Below the pieces are notes generated by a model. That model made no database searches. It was not told the origin of the DNA and saw nothing but the letters and a program-made list of their open reading frames with translations. Made by a program: the position numbers and the translations under genes. From EB88 sp964658225 (GTDB lineage Bacteria > Acidobacteriota > Terriglobia > Terriglobales > Acidobacteriaceae), in the NCBI GenBank assembly GCA_964658225.1, contig CAZZYH010000001.1, forward strand, positions 1 through 64,000: DNA of 64,000 nucleotides, written 5' to 3'. Below, in pieces: positions 1 through 8,573 of the stretch (the first letter of the stretch is position 1; every line of letters begins with the position of its first letter).

Positions 1-55
<55 letters not shown>

Positions 56-200
56 ATCCTACTCGACTGCTTCTTCAGGACGGAGGTCCGAAGATGAGCA
101 GCCAAACCCTGATCGCGCTCGAAAGGCGACCAGAGGTATAACTGAGTGAGAATGATCAAACCAGATCTTCTTACATTCTCACGACTGGCATGTTCAACCT

Positions 201-214
201 GATTTTCAAAGATC
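201..214 (-). promoter_or_regulatory. Possible boxA-like antitermination element in the rRNA leader
   Basis: In the presumed rRNA leader the minus strand reads GATCTTTGAAAATC, about 145 nt before the 16S start. This resembles the boxA elements (GCTCTTTGAMA-like) where NusB/S10 bind to make rRNA transcription termination-resistant. The match is partial and rests on position and sequence only. Confidence 0.35.
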
Positions 215-313
215 CAGCGGTTCTCACCTGAGCGAGCCGTTTGGATCGGGATCCGCAAGCCGTCTGGCGTTGCGTGTCCTCGAACTTGCTGCGCGTGTGC
301 TACGCACTCCCTA

Positions 314-342
314 AGTCTATCGAGCCTCTTGCTTTGTGTCAA
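314..342 (-). promoter_or_regulatory. Probable sigma-70-type promoter of the rRNA operon
   Basis: On the minus strand a perfect -35 hexamer TTGACA (342-337) is followed by exactly 17 bases and the -10 hexamer TAGACT (319-314). Transcription would start near 307 and give a leader of about 250 nt before the 16S 5' end. The hexamers and spacing are seen directly; its use as the rRNA promoter is inferred from strength, strand and position. No clear A/T-rich UP element lies immediately upstream. Confidence 0.75.
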
Positions 343-1215
343 GAGATTTCTTCGCTGCTCGCTTTTCGCGATGTCTCTCACCCCCACGTCTTTCGAATAT
401 GGAGGGCTGGCTTCCTGCGGGCCAAACTGAGCATCCGCCGAGCAGCGCGACTACTGGGTTCAGGATGAAAAATCACTCACCCGGACTGTTGCCGTTGCTC
501 GTCGCTTCCGCGATGATGCTCTCGGCGCTTCCCGGAGCGGTACGCACACATTGCGCAAAACTTGAAAGATCGGCCATCGGCCAAGGCAGATGGCGGGCGG
601 TATCGCCCTACACGGGATATACCCGAAATGCAATAGATTGTTCGCACCGGAAGGTAAAACCTTCTGGACCTTTACGGTCGTCGAACTGCTTCTTCGCTCA
701 TCGCTTGAATTCAGATGAAGAGCCAGCAACTTTGGTCTGGCCTTGCGAAGCATACATCCTACTGCAACTTGCGGCGTCAAGCGCCTAAACTTAGCTACAA
801 CTTATTCCAGATCAAGTGCGCCCAGAATCGCTGCGCGTCTGTTCTTGTATCGCTTAAGCTTACCAGCAACCGGTTGTCGCTGCAACCCTATTCTTTCCCG
901 ACTGCCTCTCGCTTTAAGCGACTTCTTGAGAGTAGCACCGCTGAAGCTCTCTTGCAACCGGCCGTAAACTTTCTTGGCATATCGATGGCAAAAGTTCTTG
1001 CACCAGCGCAGTAAGCGAAAGCCTTTTTCTGAAGTCCCAAAAGCTGCTTACCAACCGAAGAGTAGCAATTCACCGCCCTTGATGGCAAATGTTGAAATCT
1101 GGGCGAACCTGTTGAAAAGCAGCGCGCCCCTCTTGAACCAGGTCGCGCCCGCTTGCTTGCTGATCCTGGCAAACAGGCCGCGCGTCAGGGAGAGGCCTAT
1201 GCGGGCCTCCCTTGG
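343..1215. other. Long gene-free region upstream of the rRNA promoter
   Basis: About 870 bases hold no convincing gene. Short open frames exist on both strands, but none shows a good ribosome binding site with a recognisable protein. A weaker promoter-like word (TTGACG, minus strand, near 775-780) could be a second upstream rRNA promoter, but its -10 match is poor. No tRNA, hairpin terminator or mobile element was recognised. Confidence 0.5.
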
Positions 1216-1251
1216 CGCGATGCCTTACCACTACGCGATGCCTTAGCACTA
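1216..1251. repeat. 18-bp tandem duplication at the marC stop codon
   Basis: Two adjacent 18-base units, CGCGATGCCTTACCACTA (1216-1233) and CGCGATGCCTTAGCACTA (1234-1251), differ at one base. The marC stop codon (TAG on the minus strand) is formed by the last three bases of the second unit, so the copies lie at and just beyond the end of the coding sequence. It is probably a small replication-slippage duplication; no function is evident. Confidence 0.85.
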
Positions 1252-1950
1252 TTCGACGGCCTGCCGGGCGATTACGCCCAGATCCATCAAGCTGTTCACG
1301 AAGAACTGCATCGCCAAGGCCACCAACAGCAGCCCCATAATGCGTACCAGAATGCGAATGCCCGTCTCGCCCAGCAGCCGTTGCAGACGTTCCGCGCCGC
1401 TCAGGACCCAAAAACTCACGAAGGCCGTGACCGCGATCGCACTCAGGATCGCGACCCACTGCCACACACTCTCCGCCTGTCCCACCATCACCATCACGCT
1501 CGAAATCGCACCCGGCCCGGCCAGCATCGGGATTCCCAGGGGCACAATCCCTGCGTCTTCCTTAGTCTGCGCAGCGGCCGTGTCGCCAGAGGCTTCCTGG
1601 GTCGGGGAACGCTTTGCCTCGAGCATATCGATGCCAATCAGCATCAGGATCAGCCCTCCCGCAAACTCGAACGCGGGCAGCTTGATGCCAAACATCAGAA
1701 AGATATACTTGCCGGCCAGTGCAAACGAGGCCAGGACGATAAAGCAGGTGATGCAAGCCTTGCGAGCCATCCGCTTGCGTTTGGCAGCGTCGGCCCCCGC
1801 CGTAATGGCCAGAAACGAACCAATGGCGGCGAACGGATCCACCAGAAAGAAGATCGAGCTCAGTGCCAGCAGAGAGAAGTGCACATAGGTCGAAGAATGA
1901 ATGTCGCGCAGCGCCGCGCCAACCGACCCAAAGATCAACGAGAAAAACAT
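1249..1950 (-). CDS. MarC family integral membrane protein
   Basis: A 233-residue inner-membrane protein of the MarC (UPF0056) family, six transmembrane helices in two pseudo-repeated halves. The family marks are the VDPFAAIGSFLAIT segment (residues 37-50), equivalent to the usual NP-x-G segment, and VPLGIPMLAGPGAISS in the second half. Despite its name, a role in multiple antibiotic resistance is not established for the family; some members are annotated as NAAT transporters. The ATG at 1950 is chosen over an upstream extension because it gives the usual family length and has AGGAG about 12 bases upstream. Transcribed away from ilvE; the two share the region 1951-2273. Confidence 0.88.
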   Translation of the reverse strand: MFFSLIFGSVGAALRDIHSSTYVHFSLLALSSIFFLVDPFAAIGSFLAITAGADAAKRKRMARKACITCFIVLASFALAGKYIFLMFGIKLPAFEFAGGLILMLIGIDMLEAKRSPTQEASGDTAAAQTKEDAGIVPLGIPMLAGPGAISSVMVMVGQAESVWQWVAILSAIAVTAFVSFWVLSGAERLQRLLGETGIRILVRIMGLLLVALAMQFFVNSLMDLGVIARQAVE

Positions 1951-2273
1951 AGGCACACGGTACTCCTGAAGCGCGAGCACGCACAGATTCCCTTCGTGCG
2001 CACCCCATGAATTTTTAAGCTTGGACACCAGGCTTTTCTGGCTGCCGCTTCGAGCCAACACTTCCTGCTAAGAGAGGCTGCGTGCGAGCAGCGACGGCAG
2101 GCGGGCATTCCCGGGTCAGATCCTGGCCACAAGCCACATCCATCCCTTGCCCTGCTTTCTCAAAGTAGATTCCCGCAGCTCCCCGAAAGGTGCATCAAGG
2201 CCCGGATTCGTCCTAGTCCAAAACACTTCAGCCGCTATAATCAGGCTTTGACGACCAGGAGGCGACCGCACCT

Positions 2274-3218
2274 ATGCCCATCCAGCCCACCGCACATATC
2301 TGGCGCAATGGCGACCTGATCCCCTGGGAGAGCGCCCAGATCCACGTCATGAGCCACGTCGTTCACTATGGCTCGTCCGTCTTCGAGGGCATTCGCTGCT
2401 ACACCCAGCCCGAGGGCGCGGGCGTCTTTCGCCTCGTCGAACATATGCGCCGCCTGCTCGATTCGGCCAAGATCTACCGCATGCCCGTTCCCTACACACT
2501 CGACCAGCTCTGCTCAGCGGTAGTCGACGTGATCGAGGCGAACAAGGTCGCGCCCTGCTACATTCGCCCGGTCATCATTCGAGGCTACGGCGAGATCGGC
2601 GTGAACCCCAAGAACGCACCTGTGGACGTGTTCATCGCTAATTTTCCCTGGGGCAAGTACTTTGCCGGCGAGCACGGGGGCGCAGATGTCTGCATCTCCT
2701 CCTGGAACCGCCTCGCGCCGAACACCATGCCGTCGCTCGCCAAGGCCGGCGCCAACTACATGAACTCGCAGCTGATCCGCATGGAGGCCGAAGCCAACGG
2801 CTACTCGGAGGGCATTGCCCTCGACGTGAATGGCTACCTGTCCGAAGGCTCGGGCGAAAACCTGTTCGTTGTCCGCGGCGGAACACTCTACACTTCGCCG
2901 CTGGCAAACTCAGTGCTCAACGGCATCACCCGCGACGCGGTTCTGACGCTGGCGCGCCACCACGGCGTTCCGGTCGTCGAGCAACCGCTACCCCGCGAGA
3001 TGCTCTACATTGCAGACGAGGCCTTCTTCACCGGAACCGCCGCTGAGGTAACGCCGCTTCGTTCGGTTGACCGCATCCTGGTCGGGGACGGCACCCCGGG
3101 CCCGGTCACTCGGCTGCTCTCAGAGGAGTTCTTCGCCATCGCCAACGGCACCAAGCCCGACCGCTTCCACTGGCTTACGCCCGTGCGTGTGCCCGTCGAG
3201 CAGCCCGCAAGCGTCTGA
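2274..3218 (+). CDS. ilvE: Branched-chain amino acid aminotransferase
   Basis: A PLP-dependent fold-type IV transaminase of 314 residues, the usual length for IlvE. It catalyses the last step of valine, leucine and isoleucine synthesis (2-oxo acid plus glutamate) in the cytoplasm. Seen: HYGSSVFEGIRCY near residue 31, the Schiff-base lysine K157 in SLAKAGANYMNSQL, and the SEGSGENLFVV segment typical of class IV enzymes. D-amino acid transaminase and ADC lyase share the fold, but length and the early HVVHYGSSVFEG wording favour IlvE. The start has AGGAGG 11 bases upstream. It appears to be monocistronic, with a terminator right behind it. Confidence 0.93.
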   Translation: MPIQPTAHIWRNGDLIPWESAQIHVMSHVVHYGSSVFEGIRCYTQPEGAGVFRLVEHMRRLLDSAKIYRMPVPYTLDQLCSAVVDVIEANKVAPCYIRPVIIRGYGEIGVNPKNAPVDVFIANFPWGKYFAGEHGGADVCISSWNRLAPNTMPSLAKAGANYMNSQLIRMEAEANGYSEGIALDVNGYLSEGSGENLFVVRGGTLYTSPLANSVLNGITRDAVLTLARHHGVPVVEQPLPREMLYIADEAFFTGTAAEVTPLRSVDRILVGDGTPGPVTRLLSEEFFAIANGTKPDRFHWLTPVRVPVEQPASV

Positions 3219-3246
3219 TGCGGCCGCACAGGACCATCCAAACGAA

Positions 3247-3276
3247 GGGGCAGCTACTCTGGGCTGCCCCTTTCTT
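3247..3276 (+). terminator. Intrinsic terminator of ilvE
   Basis: A perfect 7-bp stem GGGGCAG/CTGCCCC (3247-3253 with 3264-3270) closes a 10-base loop and is followed by TTTCTT. It begins 28 bases after the ilvE stop codon and separates it from the convergent NADH dehydrogenase gene. Confidence 0.85.
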
Positions 3277-3316
3277 CGCTTACAAGTAAGCTGAGCAAGT
3301 TCCCCGGAGCCGGCGC

Positions 3317-4720
3317 TCATTTGGCCGCAGCAGCTGTCGCCAGAGGTGAGCCGGGCGCGCCCATCTGACCGCCTTCCGGAGCATGCACTCCGGGCTGCTC
3401 GCTCCAACCCGGCAACACCTGGCTTCCCGTGATCAGCCGCGATCCCCGCGTGTAGAACAAGTACGTCCAACCCCATTGAAACAGCACTGCGACCCGGTTG
3501 CGGAAACCGATAATGAAGACCAGGTGGACCACCAGCCAGGTCACCCACGCCGGCAGCCCACCCCAGTGCGCCTTGAACGGCCACTTGATATCGGCCACCG
3601 CTGAGAACCGCCCAATGGTAGCCATATCGCCCTTGTCAAAGTAGCGGAAGTGCGTGCGCGGCTGACTCTTCAAATCCTGCTCGATCATCTTCGCGGCATG
3701 CCTGCCCATCTGCATGGCAGGCTGCGCGACACCCGGCACTTGCTTGCCATCCTGCTCAAAGTGGGCCAGGTCGCCGCAAACAAAGATCTCCGGATGGCCG
3801 TCGGGATTGAGCGTCTCATTCACCAGCACCGCCCCGCGCTTGTCTGTCGCGACGCCAAGCAGCTTGCCCAGCGGGGACGCAGCCACGCCTGCACCCCACA
3901 GGGTCACGATCGAGTCAATGCGCTCCCCGCCTTTGACTACCACGTAGCTCGCATGAATCTCTTCTACCTGTTTGCTGGTGCGTACCTCCACGCCCAGGTT
4001 TTCAAGCTGCTTGACGGCTTTGCGGGTCAGGTCTTCCGGATAGCTGGGCAGCAGGCGGGGTCCTCCCTCGATCAGCAGAATCTTCGACTGGCTGGGGTCG
4101 ATATGGCGGAAGTCCCGCGCCAGAAAATACTTCGAGATCTCGGCGATCGCCCCGGCCAGCTCGACGCCCGTAGGCCCCCCGCCAATGACAACGAAGTTCA
4201 GCGGAGGATGCTTGCCTGTCTCGACCACCTGGCGCTCGGCCAGCTCGAAGGCCAACAGCACCCGGCGCCGGATCTCCGTGGCATCTTCGATCGATTTCAA
4301 TCCCGGCGCGCACCTCTCCCACTCGTCATGGCCAAAGTAGGAGTGGGTCGCACCGGCGGCCACAATCAGGTAGTCGTACTGCAGTTCTGCCCCGCTTGCC
4401 AGCTGCAGCCGCCGTTGTTCGGTATCAAAGCCTTGTACTTCGTCGAGGAGAACATCGACATTGTGCTTGCTACGTAAGACCGTTCGAATCGGCGTCGCGA
4501 TATCCGCCGGTGAGAGCACCGCCAACGCCACCTGGTAGAGCAGCGGTTGAAAGGTATGATGGTTGCTCCGATCGATCAGCGTCACGTCGACCGGCAGATC
4601 CCCCAGCTTCTTGGCCGCGGTGATCCCCGCGAAACCACCTCCAATCACAACAACACGGGGCCGCCGTCCCTCGGCGATCGCTCCCGCCTTGTATGCATTT
4701 GCTTGCTTCGCAGTCGCCAT
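3317..4720 (-). CDS. ndh: Type II NADH dehydrogenase (NDH-2)
   Basis: A 467-residue single-subunit NADH:quinone oxidoreductase that feeds electrons to the respiratory chain without pumping protons. Two Rossmann signatures are visible: FAD-binding VVVIGGGFAG (residues 23-32) and NADH-binding FVVIGGGPTGVELAG (about 176-190). The C-terminal part (AWVTWLVVHLVFIIGFRNRVAVL and WGWTYLFYTRGSRL) is the membrane-anchoring helix and tail typical of bacterial Ndh. The quinone-site FQPLLYQVA segment follows the first Rossmann motif. Convergent with ilvE and 114 bases downstream of the next minus-strand gene. Confidence 0.92.
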   Translation of the reverse strand: MATAKQANAYKAGAIAEGRRPRVVVIGGGFAGITAAKKLGDLPVDVTLIDRSNHHTFQPLLYQVALAVLSPADIATPIRTVLRSKHNVDVLLDEVQGFDTEQRRLQLASGAELQYDYLIVAAGATHSYFGHDEWERCAPGLKSIEDATEIRRRVLLAFELAERQVVETGKHPPLNFVVIGGGPTGVELAGAIAEISKYFLARDFRHIDPSQSKILLIEGGPRLLPSYPEDLTRKAVKQLENLGVEVRTSKQVEEIHASYVVVKGGERIDSIVTLWGAGVAASPLGKLLGVATDKRGAVLVNETLNPDGHPEIFVCGDLAHFEQDGKQVPGVAQPAMQMGRHAAKMIEQDLKSQPRTHFRYFDKGDMATIGRFSAVADIKWPFKAHWGGLPAWVTWLVVHLVFIIGFRNRVAVLFQWGWTYLFYTRGSRLITGSQVLPGWSEQPGVHAPEGGQMGAPGSPLATAAAAK

Positions 4721-4834
4721 AGCTGTGCCCTTCCTCGGAGCAGACGGCCCTTTGCGGCCGCCACCGGTACTCTCAAAGATGCGCGATCCCAGCCTTTTGA
4801 CGCTTTCTGCTGCGAGACCCTGTTGCTCTGATGC

Positions 4835-7798
4835 TCACGAATGCTGTTCGATCGAGAACACCAGTGAACTGGTAAGCCCGGTCGTAGCGTTCACCATCAG
4901 GCTGGTTGGCTGCCCATTGCCGGTCAGTGGGGTCAGGGTGACCAGCCCATTTGCGTCCGAAGTCGCGCTCACCGTCTGCTTGCCCAGGATCTGTGCGGCC
5001 GCCAGGCACGAGCCGGTGCAGCCCGGCTGCCAGGCGCTCAGCGTCTCATAAAAGTTCACCGTCGCTCCGCCCAAAGGATGCCCCACAGCGTCTGTGACCT
5101 CGAGCACCACGGGCGCCGGCGTCGCACCTGCGGCAATCTGCTGCCCCGCTCCGCTCACCGGTACCAGCAGAGCCGTTTCCGTATGCACCGCATTGATCGT
5201 GAACTGCGCACATGCCAGGCCCTGGCACGCGTTCACCGTCGCCGTGCCCAGCGCCGGTAGAGGGCCGGCGGTGATATTGGTCGAGGCAAGCCCGGCCTGG
5301 CTGGTCGTGCTGCCGGTGGTCTGCACCGTCACCCCCGCACTGGTGGAAGACCAGGTGACGGTAGCCCCGCCAACTGGGCTGCCGTTGTTCAACACGATCG
5401 CGCTGGGCTGCCAGCTCAGCTGGGCGCCGATGGCCAGATAGAGTGCCGGGGTAACTGCGTTGACCACCGGGGCCGATGCCCCGTTGAACTCCGCAATCAC
5501 GCTGGCCCCGTTTGCAAGCGCGGCCTGTACTTGCGTCGCCTGGCTGCTGGTCGCGGCAAGCATGATCGTCGCCACACCTGCGCCATTGGTCGTCACGCTG
5601 CAGCTGGCCGCCCCGCAGGCCAGCGAGGCACCCCCCTGCTTGACAGAGTAAGTGACCGCCACGTTGGCCGCCGGGGTCTTGTTATCCGCGCCCATTACCC
5701 TCACGGTGAACGGTACCGGCACGTCTTCATTTACCGTCCCGCTCGGGCCCGCCATAATGCCGATCTGGTCGCTGCCGAACGCGTCATAGCTCAGCCCGTC
5801 CAGAATGCTGGCCTGCCCAAAGGTCTCCGGATCGCTCACCGTTACGACCACCGTACCCGACATCCCGTTGGCCGGGGGCGCCATCGCCGTAATCTCGACC
5901 GGGCTCACGCTCGTCACCGAAGCCTGCACGCCGTTGACCGTGACCTTCGAGTTGGCCCGGAAGCCCATGCCATGGATCACGATCGGGCCGCCCGGCGGCG
6001 CAAGCCGGGCCGGGAAGACGCTGTCCGCATACAGAACCCGGCCACGAAACACAAAATCCGGACGCCCGTCGCCGCGCATATCCGCAAACGCGATGCGCAC
6101 CTGCCCGTCGGCCGCAGTCTGCGCGTTCAAGGTGGTCAGCCCCGTTACTGCGCCATTGAAAGCGATGGGCTGTGCCACCGCGGGCAGCGATCCAAGCGCA
6201 TCGCTCCCGTTCCAGAAACCAAGCAGCACGGCCGCCTTGCTGGTGGTTCCCAGGCCATCGGCATCCAGAGCATCGGCTTCTACCGTCAGCACGCGGTTGG
6301 CCCGGGCCTGCAGCAGGAACCAGCCCGTATGCCCGTACCCGGTAAGCCGGCTGAGCCACTCGCCATTGGCCTCGAGAGCGTTTGGCGCAGATTCCGCACC
6401 GTCATCGGTATGCGTCTCTACGGCCGAATCCTCGATCACCACGCTTTCGCTAACCGTGCTACCCGCGGACAGCTGTGGCAGGCTCAGAACCGGCATCGTT
6501 CCCGAAGGCGTCACCTGGGCGATCGTATAGGGGCCGACCGATTCGCCATTGACGTAGAGCGGATTGACTGCCTCGAACGTGAGCTGATAGTCGGCCACCG
6601 TCTTGCCGGCAGGCAGAGGCACCCCGCTCAGATCAAAGAAGCCCTCCACGGTCGCATCATCGGTGCCGAAGCGGTTCAGCGTGTTCCCCTCGGCGTCTAC
6701 CGCGCCGGTAACCGGGTTGCCGGCATTGCTGTGGAAGCTGACGCCGCTTACCGCGGACACCGGATAGCGCACGTCCGGCACCCCGCCCGTGAGCGGCGTC
6801 AAAACCACGTTCACCCCTTGCATGCCCTGCCCGCGCTTGAACTGGATCGTGCCCTGCACAGAAATCGTTGCCTGCGCCGTAAGCTGCTTGTTGTTAAAGG
6901 CGTGAATGTTTGCGCTCGTCACCGGGTAGAGCCGGTTCAAGCCCGCAATATCATCCAGGCGCAGCACCAACGGGTTGGTCATGCAACTGTAGCGGGTGCC
7001 GGAGCATAGCCACTCGTAAGGATGCATGATCGGCCAGCCCGCCTGGCCCTCGGTGGTCGTGTGGTCCGGGAACATCGCATCATTGACCTGCGACCAGTCC
7101 AGCCCCAGCAACCGCCCAAATGCCCGCACCATCTGGTACTGCAGCAGAGTCACGCCGGCTGCCGTCCCCGCGCAGCGCCCATTGAGGATCATGAGGCCGT
7201 GCGCCAGGTTCCCGGCCGTGGTCATGTTGTCGATCTGCGTAAATACGCCGTCCTGGGTGCAGTTGGCCGGGTTGCTCGCGCCCGTTCCATAGATCGCGTC
7301 GATCACGCTGCCATCCGCATCCATGATGATGCCAACCGGCTTCCCGGTCGCGCTAGGCTGCACATCGGCCGGCAGCGTTGCGCCGCTCCCCATCGGGCTG
7401 TTCGCCGTAACGTTGCTGCCGCTTACGTCCTCGCTCAGTTGACCGCCCTTGGTGATAGTGACCGCCGCGGTGGGCACGGCAGTCCACACAGCGGCTGCCT
7501 TGTTCAGCATCGTGACCGCCTGCGACTGGTTGACCAGGCTGCTCAGCGTGCCCTGATCGATGTAGTACACCAGGCTGCCGCCGGCCCAGACGACCGGCGA
7601 GCCTTTCGCTGCAGGGTCAAAGTAGTTCACCCCTGCCACCCAGTGCGGCCCGCTCGCTGACGCTACCTGCCATCCGACCACCAGCGAAAGCAGCGCCGCG
7701 CATCCTGCGCGCAGACCGCGCCGCACCCCGGCGCGGTCCGCCGACCGGATGGCGGTAGAGACAGTGGCGAAGATCGATGCGCAGGCAGACAGGAACAT
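4835..7798 (-). CDS. Secreted Ig/TIG-domain protein with a degenerate matrixin (metzincin) domain
   Basis: A 987-residue exported protein. The ATG at 7798 is preferred over a TTG 21 bases upstream because GGAG lies six bases before it. After the leader (ending in AALLSLVVGWQVASAS), residues 60-295 look like a matrixin-type zinc peptidase: the expected THEIGHLLGLDHS helix appears as VRAFGRLLGLDWS (224-236), a Met-turn-like IMHP (257-260) follows, and the domain ends with DDIAGLNRLYP, as matrixins do. All three zinc histidines and the catalytic glutamate are replaced, so proteolysis is very unlikely. Next come beta-rich segments, an IPT/TIG domain (FPARLAPPGGPIVIHGMGF onwards), a Big-1-like Ig domain (VPVPFTVRVMGADN) and two further Ig-like repeats. 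It probably acts in adhesion or surface binding; the ligand is unknown. Confidence 0.75.
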   Translation of the reverse strand: MFLSACASIFATVSTAIRSADRAGVRRGLRAGCAALLSLVVGWQVASASGPHWVAGVNYFDPAAKGSPVVWAGGSLVYYIDQGTLSSLVNQSQAVTMLNKAAAVWTAVPTAAVTITKGGQLSEDVSGSNVTANSPMGSGATLPADVQPSATGKPVGIIMDADGSVIDAIYGTGASNPANCTQDGVFTQIDNMTTAGNLAHGLMILNGRCAGTAAGVTLLQYQMVRAFGRLLGLDWSQVNDAMFPDHTTTEGQAGWPIMHPYEWLCSGTRYSCMTNPLVLRLDDIAGLNRLYPVTSANIHAFNNKQLTAQATISVQGTIQFKRGQGMQGVNVVLTPLTGGVPDVRYPVSAVSGVSFHSNAGNPVTGAVDAEGNTLNRFGTDDATVEGFFDLSGVPLPAGKTVADYQLTFEAVNPLYVNGESVGPYTIAQVTPSGTMPVLSLPQLSAGSTVSESVVIEDSAVETHTDDGAESAPNALEANGEWLSRLTGYGHTGWFLLQARANRVLTVEADALDADGLGTTSKAAVLLGFWNGSDALGSLPAVAQPIAFNGAVTGLTTLNAQTAADGQVRIAFADMRGDGRPDFVFRGRVLYADSVFPARLAPPGGPIVIHGMGFRANSKVTVNGVQASVTSVSPVEITAMAPPANGMSGTVVVTVSDPETFGQASILDGLSYDAFGSDQIGIMAGPSGTVNEDVPVPFTVRVMGADNKTPAANVAVTYSVKQGGASLACGAASCSVTTNGAGVATIMLAATSSQATQVQAALANGASVIAEFNGASAPVVNAVTPALYLAIGAQLSWQPSAIVLNNGSPVGGATVTWSSTSAGVTVQTTGSTTSQAGLASTNITAGPLPALGTATVNACQGLACAQFTINAVHTETALLVPVSGAGQQIAAGATPAPVVLEVTDAVGHPLGGATVNFYETLSAWQPGCTGSCLAAAQILGKQTVSATSDANGLVTLTPLTGNGQPTSLMVNATTGLTSSLVFSIEQHS

Positions 7799-8073
7799 GG
7801 CTCTCTCCAGCGCCCGCAATCACGATCCACACAAGGCGCATGTCCATTTCGCCACGCGGCGGAGCTCGCTTGAGAAAAATCAGGAGCCCGGCGAGAGCCA
7901 GGTTTTCAGAGTGGGAGGGGCGCAGCAGAGTGTTCCAAATCGGATCACAAGTCTCGGAGATGTTGGCCGATGAGGCCCTGCCGCCGCGCGATCTGTGCCG
8001 AGCGGCTAGAGACAGGGCCGGATCAGGTCGCGGCGCTTGTTCTTCAACAGAGAATCCAAGCTTCGCTCGACGG

Positions 8074-8183
8074 AAACGCTCGTCATCCTGGCCAGGGCAC
8101 AAGCGTCGCAGTCGATTCCGTGTCCTGGTGGCCCAGCAGAACTGCGCAAATCCTTCGCGATGCTCAGGATGCCAGTCTCGTTC
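8074..8183. repeat. Imperfect inverted repeat resembling acidobacterial dispersed repeats
   Basis: In the gene-poor stretch 7799-8265, the words AACGCTCGTCATCCTG (about 8075-8090) and, inverted, CAGGATGCCAGTCTCGTT (8165-8182) bracket about 75 bases. AAATCCTTCGCGATGCTCAG on the right arm is the CATCCTGAGC/GCGAAGGATT wording that I know as a frequent intergenic repeat in Acidobacteriaceae genomes. Only this copy was noticed in the window, so the repeat family assignment is from memory of other genomes. The rest of 7799-8265 shows nothing recognisable. Confidence 0.45.
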
Positions 8184-8265
8184 CGGAGAGAACTCCCTCG
8201 AGAAGCCACTTCGAGGAAGTAGTTGCGGGCAATGATTGCGAGACAAAACGATTCCGAGACAGGAT

Positions 8266-8466
8266 CTAGATCTCGGGGAAAAAATCAAAGAACGCGTCGA
8301 TACTCTGCCTCAATTGCGCCTCAATCTGCTCCCGCGAGCCTTCGAGCAAATGCATCGTCACGCGCGCCTCGTTGCCGTTCTTCAGCTCGATCGGCGCGTC
8401 ACTCACGCCGGAAACTTCGTCTGCCGGAAGCAGGCGCATGCCATACACCAATGCCAGGTTTGCCAT
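8266..8466 (-). CDS. Small conserved-looking hypothetical protein (66 aa)
   Basis: A 66-residue frame starting MANLALVYGMRLLP and ending IDAFFDFFPEI. It is acidic and well composed (ELKNGNEARVTMHLLEGSREQIEAQLRQSID), unlike the basic, arginine-rich noise frames of this GC-rich DNA, and has no signal peptide or membrane helix. It sits divergently 108 bases from trxB. The ribosome binding site is weak (GAG directly before the ATG). I do not recognise a family and propose no function. Confidence 0.5.
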   Translation of the reverse strand: MANLALVYGMRLLPADEVSGVSDAPIELKNGNEARVTMHLLEGSREQIEAQLRQSIDAFFDFFPEI

Positions 8467-8573
8467 CTCGTTATCTTACGTGCCTCGCCCCGGGCCTTAC
8501 CAAGGGGTCAACGCATCGATCGGCCCCTCTGCCGCATCTGCTATGGCTGCAGTTAGAATCAGGACACCGCATT

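Noticed and set aside
5531..7009. Long plus-strand open frame (about 490 codons) within the Ig/TIG protein gene
   Set aside because: It is antisense to the well-supported exported protein, is very rich in Arg/His as expected of a shadow frame in high-GC DNA, and has no similarity or binding site.
7091..7129. Active metzincin protease
   Set aside because: The zinc-binding helix lacks all three histidines and the catalytic glutamate.
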